From: Pseudacidobacterium ailaaui
Lineage (GTDB): Bacteria > Acidobacteriota > Terriglobia > Terriglobales > Acidobacteriaceae
Direction of reading: 5' to 3'
Assembly: GCF_000688455.1 (NCBI RefSeq)
Contig: NZ_JIAL01000001.1
Coordinates: forward strand, 1,767,001-1,831,000
Length of the DNA: 64,000 nt
Below are positions 35,835-43,069 of the stretch, one piece after another. Made by a program: the position numbers and the translations under genes. The notes below the pieces were generated by a model. That model did no database searches, was not told the DNA's origin, and was given only the letters and a program-made list of their open reading frames with translations. Numbering within the stretch: position 1 is the stretch's first letter; each line of letters begins with the position of its first letter.

Positions 35835-37421
35835 CTACTTTGCTGGTATCAATCGGAAGCTGTAGGCGTATTCGCCCGGCGCCTTTTGGGGCAAATCCAG
35901 ATGCAGGCCATCCTGCTGCTGCTCAAACCGGATGGCGGCATGAGAACCGAGCAGCGAAACCGAGGCCACTTTGAATCCGCTGCCGGTGCCTAACGAATGA
36001 ATCACCAGATGTCTGTCAGAGGGCCATCCCAGCGCGATAGCGTACAGGGTATTGCCTTTTCTGGTGAATCGGATGTCCTGAGGGGTATAAGGCTGGGTAG
36101 CGGTGTCGTGAAACGAGCCGGCGACCACTTTGGTGGGGCCTTCACCATAGATGGTCCAGGGACGCGTGCCATAGATGGCCTCACCGTTTACCTTCAGCCA
36201 TGCGCCCATACTGCGCAGAATACCGACCGCCTCTTCCGGAATGGTCCCGTCCGGCTTAGGGCCGATATTGAGCAGCAGATTGCCATTTTTGCTGACGATG
36301 TCCACCAGTTGCCAGACAAGGCTTTCCGGCGATTTGTAAGTGTCGCCCTTGACGTAGCCCCAGGACTTGTCACTTACCGAGGTGTCCGTCTGCCAGTGCT
36401 GCGGGCGGACATGGTCCAGTTGTCCGCGCTCAATATCAAGGACGGTGGTGCCGTCCGGGAAAGCATCATTTTTACGGAAGAGCACTACCTGCTGGCCCTT
36501 TTGGGCCGCCTGGTTGTAATAGAAAGCGGCAAAGCGCTTCAGGTAGGGCTGGAAGGTGTCCTGCTCGACCCACCAGTCAAAGTAGACAAGCTCGGGATGA
36601 TAGCGCTCCACAATCTCGGCGCTGCGTGCAAGCCAGTCATCGAGGTAGGCGTTGTCCGGGTGGCCGGTGCCATTCTTTTCCGGGTCAATGCCAACGTGCG
36701 CGGGGCCATAAAACGAGGCATATTTCGGGTCCTGCACGTCAGAGGGGAATTCGCGTCCTCCGTTCATGAACCAGTAGTGTTCGGCGCGGTGTGAGGAGGC
36801 GCCGAAGTGCAGTCCTTCAGCCAGGATGGCCGACCGCAGCTCGCCGATGATGTCGCGGTGCGGTCCCATCTTTGCCGCATTCCAGTCACTCAGCTCTGAC
36901 TGGTACATCTGGAAACCGTCATGGTGTTCGGCCACGGGAATTACATACTTTGCGCCGGATTCCTTAAAGAGGGCGGCCCAGGCCTTGGGATCAAAACGCT
37001 CCGCGTGGAACATGGGGATGAAGTCTTTGTATCCAAACTTGGTCTGCGGGCCGTAGGTTTCTACCTGGTGCTTGAACTCCGGCGTACCCTGGCGGTACAT
37101 ATTGCGCGGATACCATTCATTTCCGAAGGCCGGCACAGAGTAGACTCCCCAGTGAATGAAGATTCCGAATTTCGCATCCTGATACCAGGCCGGGATTTTG
37201 TATCCCTTCAGCGAGTCCCAGTCGGGCTGGAACGGACCTTCCTTTGCGGTTTTATCCACGGTGGCCAAAAACGATTGCCGTGTCTGGTTGAATTGGCTGA
37301 CAGACTTCTGCCAGATCAGATCGTCGCGGTCAGGTTGTTGCGCGAATGCCGGGGCCGTAAGCGTGAGAAACGCAGCCATCCAGACCAGGGGCAGCCCTTT
37401 TGCGGGGCGGGAAGCTTTCAT
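35835..37421 (-). CDS. Secreted alpha-L-fucosidase, GH29
   Basis: The 528-residue glycosidase has a signal peptide (LVWMAAFLTLTAPAFAQ). The GH29 core follows: WYQDAKFGIFIHWGVYSVPAFGNEWYPRNMY, AKYVIPVAEHHDGFQMYQSELSDWNAAKMGP, and the nucleophile strand ELVYFDWWVEQ, where the Asp of YFDWW fits the GH29 nucleophile. NLLLNIGPKPDGTIPEEAVGILRSMGAWLKVNGEAIYGT is the conserved end of the catalytic domain. A small C-terminal beta domain completes it. It would release L-fucose from plant or microbial glycans outside the inner membrane, feeding the operon downstream. Confidence 0.93.
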   Translation of the reverse strand: MKASRPAKGLPLVWMAAFLTLTAPAFAQQPDRDDLIWQKSVSQFNQTRQSFLATVDKTAKEGPFQPDWDSLKGYKIPAWYQDAKFGIFIHWGVYSVPAFGNEWYPRNMYRQGTPEFKHQVETYGPQTKFGYKDFIPMFHAERFDPKAWAALFKESGAKYVIPVAEHHDGFQMYQSELSDWNAAKMGPHRDIIGELRSAILAEGLHFGASSHRAEHYWFMNGGREFPSDVQDPKYASFYGPAHVGIDPEKNGTGHPDNAYLDDWLARSAEIVERYHPELVYFDWWVEQDTFQPYLKRFAAFYYNQAAQKGQQVVLFRKNDAFPDGTTVLDIERGQLDHVRPQHWQTDTSVSDKSWGYVKGDTYKSPESLVWQLVDIVSKNGNLLLNIGPKPDGTIPEEAVGILRSMGAWLKVNGEAIYGTRPWTIYGEGPTKVVAGSFHDTATQPYTPQDIRFTRKGNTLYAIALGWPSDRHLVIHSLGTGSGFKVASVSLLGSHAAIRFEQQQDGLHLDLPQKAPGEYAYSFRLIPAK

Positions 37422-37543
37422 TTGGTCTCTCCAGGAAGACGAAAAACAATTGCCCTCTTTTTATACGCTAAAACAGCTTTTGATGAACAATTCCTGAAAG
37501 AGAAAATGCTTTTTTGCCCCCGGCCTCCACGCGATGCCCGAGG

Positions 37544-37569
37544 GTTTACAATTTCTGCTAATAAAAATC
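37544..37569. promoter_or_regulatory. Operator-like element between fucosidase and IclR genes
   Basis: This copy of the 26-bp element (middle triplet GCT) sits 22 bp before the TTG of the IclR gene and about 120 bp before the fucosidase start. It is placed to control both divergent genes, including autoregulation. Evidence is the repeat with the site at 35779. Confidence 0.6.
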
Positions 37570-37591
37570 CTGCTTTTTCAGGACATGCACG

Positions 37592-38395
37592 TTGAAGACG
37601 ATCAAGCGACGCTACCCAACCCCGGCCCTGGAAAAGGGGCTCGATATTCTTGAGTTGTTTGCCCATGAGCCTGCCGGGCTTACGAAAAGCGAGGTTGCTC
37701 GGCGGCTGAACCGCACAGTTTCGGAGATCTTCCGGATGCTGCTCTGTCTGGAGGAGCGTGGCTACATTGCCCGTTCGGAGGAAGATGAGCGCTTCCGGCT
37801 GACGCTCAAGATGTTCCGCATGTCGCTGGAGTATCCGCCGACCAAGCGGCTGGTATCAGAAGCGTTGCCCATCATGCAGGAAGTGGTGCATCAGATCCAC
37901 CAGTCCTGCCACCTGGGAGTGCTGGAGGCCGGGCAGGTCGTCATTGTGGCGCAGGCCGATTCGCCAATCAGCCCCGGTTTCTACGTCAAGGCCGGCTCGG
38001 TTGTGGACCTGATGCATGCCGCTACCGGGCACGTGATCCTGGCCCACCTGCCCTCGGAAGCGCGCAACCGGGCGATTGAGACCTGGCAGGTGCGCACCGG
38101 GCATAAAGTTCCGCGGGACCTGGACGAGCATCTGGCAAAGATCAAGGCCCAGGGATATGAGGAGCGGGACAGCTATGAGATCCGCGGAGTCATCAACATC
38201 AGCTATCCGGTGCTGGATGAGCGCGGGAATGCAGTAGCAGCCCTCACGGTGCCGTATCTGGCCCGGATTGAAGACCCGACGACGCCAAAGCATGTCCGTA
38301 ACGCCTTGCAGGAGGCCAGCGTCAAACTGACTGAGGCGATTGGAGGATTGGCCCACCCCGCGGTGCAGGGAGAAAAGAAGGCCGGGAAGAGATAG
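37592..38395 (+). CDS. IclR-family transcriptional regulator of the fucose locus
   Basis: The 267-residue regulator has an N-terminal winged helix (PALEKGLDILELFAHEPAGLTKSEVARRLNRTVSEIFRMLLCLEERGYIAR). The C-terminal IclR effector domain has SCHLGVLEAGQVVIVAQAD, LMHAATGHVILAHL, and GVINISYPVLDERGNAVAALTVPYL. The start is TTG 37592; the nearby ATG at 37585 is out of frame. It is divergent from the GH29 gene, and both fucose transcription units carry the same upstream element, so it probably controls them in response to a fucose-pathway intermediate. Its 3' end overlaps mtaB by 74 bp tail to tail. Confidence 0.9.
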   Translation: MKTIKRRYPTPALEKGLDILELFAHEPAGLTKSEVARRLNRTVSEIFRMLLCLEERGYIARSEEDERFRLTLKMFRMSLEYPPTKRLVSEALPIMQEVVHQIHQSCHLGVLEAGQVVIVAQADSPISPGFYVKAGSVVDLMHAATGHVILAHLPSEARNRAIETWQVRTGHKVPRDLDEHLAKIKAQGYEERDSYEIRGVINISYPVLDERGNAVAALTVPYLARIEDPTTPKHVRNALQEASVKLTEAIGGLAHPAVQGEKKAGKR

Positions 38396-39725
38396 GGCTG
38401 GACCCAGCGCGCAGTCCGTCTTCGCTTAGCTCCGTGACCTGTATGTTCACCATTTGGTTGGCGGGAAGCGGAGCATGGATCTCCACACGAACAAAGTTGT
38501 CGGAAAGGGCTGGGGTGGTCGTATGGCCCCGGGCTTCCAGTGTGACCACACTCAAGGTTTGTCCGAGCTGAGATCGCCGGAAAGCAAGGGTTTTTTCTGC
38601 AATCAACCTGCGCAGTGCGGACATGCGCTCCTCAACAGCAGCGGCGGGAACGGGACATTCGCTGTGCAGCGCCGCAGCGGGCGTTCCCGGACGCGCCGAG
38701 AATGGAAAAAGATGCAGATAAGTAAAGGGCTGGGCGGCGATGAAATCATAGCTTTCCTGGAACAGCGTATCTGTTTCTCCGGGAAAGCCGATCATCACAT
38801 CCGCGCCGATGCCCGCATCGGGCATCAGGGAATGGATACGGGCAAGTTTTTCTGCGTAGTGCCAGGGGCGGTAGCGGCGATGCATCCGGCGCAGCATGGT
38901 GTCTGATCCGGATTGCAGAGGAAGGTGCGCATGGCGGGCGAGCCTGCCCGTAGGCGCATATTGTGCGTAAATTGCCAGCAGTTCCGGTGTCCAGTCCATG
39001 GGCTCAATCGAGCTGAGGCGGAGCCGTGGCAGGGGCGTTTGTTCGAGGACCGCGGCAACAAGGTCTACGAAGCGCTGCTGCGGAGACAGATCGCGTCCCC
39101 ATCGGCCAAGATTGATGCCGGAAAGCACCAGCTCCTGACCTCCGGCCTGCACAAAGCGATGGACAGCGGCGAGGCATTCTGCGAGTGGCAGCGAGCGGCT
39201 GGGGCCGCGGGTTTCCGGAATGATGCAGAAAGAGCAGCGATTGGCGCAGCCGTCCTGGACCTTCAGGTTAGGACGGGTCTGCTGCGAATCTTCTGCGAAG
39301 GGAAGCACAGAAAGTTCGGCATGGGCGAACTCCGGATCATGCAGAATGGGGACGGTATGAGTCAGCCGGGCCAGGGGCACAAAGTCCGAAGGCGCTGAGC
39401 TTTCTGGCACAACCAGCGACTTGTGGCTGTTGCCGATGACAACGCTGACGCCCTTGAGGGCGGCCACCTCATGAGGAGCGCGCTGGGCGTAACAGCCGGT
39501 GACGATGATCTTTGCCTGAGGATTCTTGCGATGCACGCGGCGGATGAAGGCGCGCGCCTCGCGGTCGGCTTCTGCCGTTACGCTGCATGTGTTGACGACG
39601 ACGATCCGGGCGCTTGAAAGATCACTGGCGGAAGAGAGGCCGCGTCGGCGCAGTCCGGCAGCAATGGCCTCTCCATCGGAGCGGCTGGCGCGGCACCCGA
39701 AGTTCTCGACGTGATATCCTTCCAC
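38322..39725 (-). CDS. mtaB: tRNA N6-threonylcarbamoyladenosine methylthiotransferase MtaB
   Basis: A radical SAM methylthiotransferase converting t6A to ms2t6A at position 37 of ANN-decoding tRNAs. The UPF0004 domain shows NFGCRASRSDGEAI, VVVNTCSVTAEADREARAFIRR and IIVTGCYAQRAP (three cluster cysteines). The radical SAM CxxxCxxC is CANRCSFCIIPETRG. A C-terminal TRAM-like domain follows. The third residue pattern in the first motif (NFGCRAS rather than NLGCKVN) is slightly unusual. The start is a GTG. It is divergent from the response-regulator gene. Confidence 0.92.
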   Translation of the reverse strand: MEGYHVENFGCRASRSDGEAIAAGLRRRGLSSASDLSSARIVVVNTCSVTAEADREARAFIRRVHRKNPQAKIIVTGCYAQRAPHEVAALKGVSVVIGNSHKSLVVPESSAPSDFVPLARLTHTVPILHDPEFAHAELSVLPFAEDSQQTRPNLKVQDGCANRCSFCIIPETRGPSRSLPLAECLAAVHRFVQAGGQELVLSGINLGRWGRDLSPQQRFVDLVAAVLEQTPLPRLRLSSIEPMDWTPELLAIYAQYAPTGRLARHAHLPLQSGSDTMLRRMHRRYRPWHYAEKLARIHSLMPDAGIGADVMIGFPGETDTLFQESYDFIAAQPFTYLHLFPFSARPGTPAAALHSECPVPAAAVEERMSALRRLIAEKTLAFRRSQLGQTLSVVTLEARGHTTTPALSDNFVRVEIHAPLPANQMVNIQVTELSEDGLRAGSSPISSRPSFLPAPRGGPILQSPQSV

Positions 39726-39803
39726 ATGTTAAGTGTAACAACCGGACGGGAGTGCCTGCGCTGGGTCCGGAGTGCCCCATCCCAACCACCGACAGGAGTA
39801 CCT

Positions 39804-40259
39804 ATGAAACGGCGTATTTTGCTTGTGGATGATGAACTGGCGATTCTGCTGACGCTCAAGGCCGTGCTGGAAATCAACGGGTTTGAGGTGGAAACGGCGG
39901 CCTCCGCCCGCGAAGCAAAATCCAAGATCAAAAGCGGCCAGTATCACATGGTGATTACCGACATGCGCATGGAAAGCGAGACCTCTGGTCTGGATGTGGT
40001 TCAGGCGGCGCGAAAAGCTCCCTATCGCCCCGCCGTCGCTATGCTGACGGCCTATCCTGCGGCGGGCTCTGAGATGGAAGAAGGTGCCGATGAGGTGCTG
40101 GTAAAACCAATGAATACGCAGGACCTTCTGGTGCAGATTGAGGCGCTTTTGGTGACGCATGAGGACAAGAAGCATGTCCGCAGCGAAAGGGATCTGGCCC
40201 TGGCCGGAACAGCCAGAGAGACAGGAACGAAAAAGAGCACTGCCAAGGCCAGCAGATAG
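39804..40259 (+). CDS. Single-domain response regulator (CheY-like)
   Basis: The 151 residues are one receiver domain: RRILLVDDELAILLTLKAVLE (acidic pair), the phospho-acceptor Asp in HMVITDMRMESETSGLDVVQ, the Thr in AVAMLTAYP and the Lys in VLVKPMN. A basic, disordered tail follows (ERDLALAGTARETGTKKSTAKASR), with no output domain. The ATG has GACAGGAGTACCT upstream. No histidine kinase is nearby, so the partner is unknown. Confidence 0.9.
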   Translation: MKRRILLVDDELAILLTLKAVLEINGFEVETAASAREAKSKIKSGQYHMVITDMRMESETSGLDVVQAARKAPYRPAVAMLTAYPAAGSEMEEGADEVLVKPMNTQDLLVQIEALLVTHEDKKHVRSERDLALAGTARETGTKKSTAKASR

Positions 40260-40381
40260 GGCCGTCCTGACTCCCGCACAAAACATCGGAGTGTAACGAG
40301 ATCCTGAGGCCATCGCTACAGTGCTCACGGCTTTGTTTTTCTGTCCTCTTTGGCTTCACGCTGCCAATCGTCCGTTACATT

Positions 40382-41708
40382 TCAGCAGGTGGGTTCGATT
40401 TTGGGACCGCAGGGTCGGCCTGTAGTGTGCGCATGCAGCCGATTGGATGAAGGGCCTTCTGAGGGGCGAGGAAAGCCCGTCTGCGAACAAGCAAAGAACA
40501 TAATAAGAAGAAAAAAGATATAGCACTGCATACTCCAATCAGGCATCCATAGTGTGGCGATGAATCCACTGATAAAGACCAACCGCGGCAGATAGCCCTT
40601 CAAGGACATCATTAAATAGGCGATCATGACCAGGTATGCTGTCATGCCCAGCACGCCGGAATCCGCAACGATACTAAAAATAGAAACTGCGTTGGTGCTT
40701 TTTGTAAAAACAGCAGGATAAGCCTGGGCCACCAGCGCCCCATACTGCCGTGCGCCAAAACCAATGAACAAATGGATGGGGTTCGAGGCGCATAGCCTCA
40801 AAAAGTAAAGAATGTGAAAGATGCGCTCGTCCAGAGACGCATAAGAAAATGCCTGACTTTGAAGTGCCTCAGGGTGCGAATAGATGCTGAAGCCGAGATA
40901 CAGACTGCCGATGACAGATACAAGAAGCAGCCCTGTAAGCTTTAGCTGGAAGAATCTGCGATTGCGAAAAAGATAGAAGACGAAAAGTCCGGCAAGCACG
41001 CCTTTTGACGCGGTCAAGAAAATGGATCCAATGTAGACGAATTTTAATATCTTCCACCTGCTGCCCAGCATTTGTGTCTGTTGCATCCATAGCTCAAGCA
41101 GTAAAAGTGAAATGAGTATCAGCAAACCTAACTCCTGAGATTCTGCAAAGGTCCCGCCCCATTTGGGGACAAAAAAGACCTTTGAGCCAATCTCAACCCA
41201 GGATTGCGATAGGATTTCTTTACCGATTTGCGTGGTCCACTGAGATGGAAAGTTGACTGCAAACGCAAGGTCTCCTCCAATCAGCAGGATCAATTCCATC
41301 AGGCCAGGAAAAAGGAAGCTGCTTTAAAGCAGAGAGTCTGCACTCTCCGAAAACGGCATGTAGACTGGCCAGGACCAGGGGAGGCGCAAATACAAATTGA
41401 AGCACGACCCTGCTGATACCACCCAGCATCTCTCCCTCCTCCAGCCGGGGCGCGATCAGGGCATTTATCAGCGTGCAAAGCACATACACAAGTGCAAAAC
41501 CTGTGAAATAGAGGCACAGGTGGAGATATTTGCGGTCAAATCGTAAGGTATTTGGATTGATGAACAAACGAAGAAGAAGAGACAGGAGGGCAATCAGGAG
41601 CAAAACCCCATATTCAGGGTAGGGCCAAATGGCACTGGGTAGGAACACCTTCACCTGTTTCGCTTCAACCAGTGCAAAAAGGACTGCAAGGGTCCATAAG
41701 GCCGACAT
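40382..41708 (-). pseudogene. O-antigen ligase/polymerase (Wzy/WaaL-like), broken by one frameshift
   Basis: The N-terminal part (from ATG 41708: SALWTLAVLFALVEAKQV, then PYPEYGVLLLIALLSLLLRLFINPN and a helix LCLYFTGFALVYVLCTLINALIAPR) and the C-terminal part (GLMELILLIGGDLAFAVNFPSQW, then FLTASKGVLAGLFVFYLF and FIGFGARQYGALVAQAYPAVFTKSTNAVSIFSIVADSGVLGM) lie in different frames. They join cleanly if one base is removed from the five-A run at 41310-41314 (plus strand). The rebuilt protein has about 440 residues and about ten helices. It is either a true pseudogene or a sequencing error in a homopolymer. It lies 11 kb from the other polysaccharide genes. Confidence 0.75.
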
Positions 41709-41988
41709 AGTCTGGCGGATCAATGGCACTCCTCGACTACCGGGCAAAACTTTGCAAGGGAAATGGACTGAGGAGATTCGTCTGCTGCGATCACGCTGTG
41801 CCCCATATTCCTGGAATTTTCCTTCAAAAAACCTCAATCCGTCCTTGGAGTGTTGCCTTACAGATTCCGTGCTGCGGCCGCGTCGCAGCAGTGCGAGCAG
41901 CCATCCACCACAAAGGTGGTGCATTGCTACAGCGAATACAACAAGGGTAACCGATGCTTGGGTAGTAGAAGATGGTCGAACCTGAGTC

Positions 41989-42158
41989 CGTGACTTCGGG
42001 CCCGGTCCTGGCCGCCCCAGAGAAGTCCTGGGGCTTACCAGGATGATGGGTGGCCAGTTTGCGGGTCACCCTCACCGCGGCCGCCTGCTGCTAGCAGTCG
42101 GAGTCCGCGGTCCGGCTCTTCGTCGGAGCCGAACCTGAAGTCTCTGAGTCAAGTCACG
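41989..42158. ncRNA. Candidate structured RNA, strand undecided
   Basis: No convincing gene fills 41709-42170. Its right half folds strongly. An outer stem pairs CGTGACTT (41989) with AAGTCACG (42151); an alternative pairs GACTTCGGG (41992) with CCTGAAGTC (42134). A nested hairpin has TCCTGG (42006)/CCAGGA (42038) around CCCCAG (42015)/CTGGGG (42028) with a 7-nt loop. A second hairpin has the arm at 42109-42118 pairing with 42126-42135 (one mismatch, 7-nt loop). I could not match it to RNase P, tmRNA, SRP, 6S or a known riboswitch. The rest of the gap, 41709-41988, shows nothing clear. Confidence 0.4.
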
Positions 42159-42170
42159 AGCATCTCGGCC

Positions 42171-42494
42171 TTAGATCGCCTGGGGACCGCGCACGGGCGA
42201 TGGAGCGCTGCCTGGAGGCAGGCTGCGCCTCTTCTGAAAGCACTGGCGACATAGAACAGGGCGTCCCTGGGTGGGCTTGAACGGGACGGTGGTCTCGGCC
42301 CCGCATTCAGAACAGACGGTCCGGGTTTCTGTGCGGGCAGTCACTGTTCCTGCGGTACGTTTGGCCTTGCATTGTTTGCAGCGTTTTGGGAGGTTTCGAA
42401 ACTGCTTGTCATGGAAGAAGAGCTGTTCGCCTGCGGTAAAAACAAATTCATTCCCACAGTCCACACACTTAAGAATTCTGTCCGTGAAGTCCAT
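42171..42494 (-). CDS. Zinc-ribbon protein with two Cys4 pairs
   Basis: The 107-residue product starts MDFTDRILKCVDCGNEFVFTAGEQLFFHDKQF. That is the zf-trcl zinc ribbon (CVDC, then CKQC), followed by a second set (CSEC and CRQC) in TVCSECGAETTVPFKPTQGRPVLCRQCFQ. The second half resembles the CxxC repeat proteins common in Acidobacteria and Chloroflexi that are often annotated as zinc-ribbon or RNA-binding. The frame opens up to 42641, but the ATG at 42494, with GGAGG about ten bases upstream, starts at the conserved domain. Function is unknown. Confidence 0.82.
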   Translation of the reverse strand: MDFTDRILKCVDCGNEFVFTAGEQLFFHDKQFRNLPKRCKQCKAKRTAGTVTARTETRTVCSECGAETTVPFKPTQGRPVLCRQCFQKRRSLPPGSAPSPVRGPQAI

Positions 42495-42727
42495 CTTGGC
42501 GGAACCTCCGCCCGCTCTCCGGAGAGCGCAGGGATATGTTTCACAACAAAGACAGCTTGACTTGTGAAGGGGCCCATGCCGCGGTGAAGGCGGCGCATGC
42601 CAGAGACTGAAACCGGACTGGCAGGCATGCCGAAGGTGCATGCCGATCGGACTGCTGACTGCTTCTGTTTGGTGCGTCCCCGGGGCGCTTGACAGCGGCC
42701 TGCGGGGACTGTTTCTAACGGAGAGTG

Positions 42728-42925
42728 TTAATCCTGCTCTTTGCGGGCCTTCTTGCGGTTCCGCTTGCGCGCCAGGGCTTCCTTCATGCGGCGCTTTTCA
42801 CCTGGCTTCAGATAAAAGGAGTGACGCTTTACTTCTTTAATAATGTCCTCCTGCTGCACTTTGCGCTTAAAGCGGCGCAAGGCATTCTCAAGCGGTTCGC
42901 CTTCCTGTACACGAACCTCTGCCAA
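42728..42925 (-). CDS. rpsU: 30S ribosomal protein S21
   Basis: The 65 residues match bS21 from end to end: VRVQEGEPLENALRRFKRKVQQEDIIKEVKRHSFYLKPGEKRRMKEALARKRNRKK. S21 joins the 30S platform late and helps mRNA base-pairing at the anti-Shine-Dalgarno region. The gene appears monocistronic. Between it and the zinc-ribbon gene (42495-42727) there are short GCATGCC repeats but no other gene. Confidence 0.97.
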   Translation of the reverse strand: MAEVRVQEGEPLENALRRFKRKVQQEDIIKEVKRHSFYLKPGEKRRMKEALARKRNRKKARKEQD

Positions 42926-43024
42926 AGGGACTACACCTCCAGACTTGCCCTGATAGGGCTTCTACCAGATTACCGGACGGGGTGCTGTTTTGCCTAGAGT
43001 GGATTTTCAGGGGCGGGAAAGAGG

Positions 43025-43048
43025 CAGGCCCGGACGGGTCCGGGCCTG
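43025..43048 (-). terminator. Strong hairpin after the TonB receptor gene
   Basis: An 11-bp perfect inverted repeat (43025-43035 and 43038-43048, CAGGCCCGGAC and its complement) lies just beyond the receptor stop. On the minus strand a pyrimidine run CCTCTTTCCC follows. It probably ends the receptor mRNA. Confidence 0.65.
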
Positions 43049-43069
43049 GAAGAAAGGGGGAAGCGCTTT

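Noticed and set aside
34868-35974. Plus-strand ORF of 368 codons over the Gfo/Idh gene
   Set aside because: Antisense to a conserved oxidoreductase and runs across the intergenic operator; composition is shadow-like.
41965-41990. tRNA T-loop-like GGTTCGA on the minus strand
   Set aside because: No pairing T-stem, no acceptor stem and no CCA end around it.
42676-42709. GTCCCCG/CGGGGAC inverted repeat after rpsU as a terminator
   Set aside because: The loop is long and no U-tract follows on the rpsU strand.
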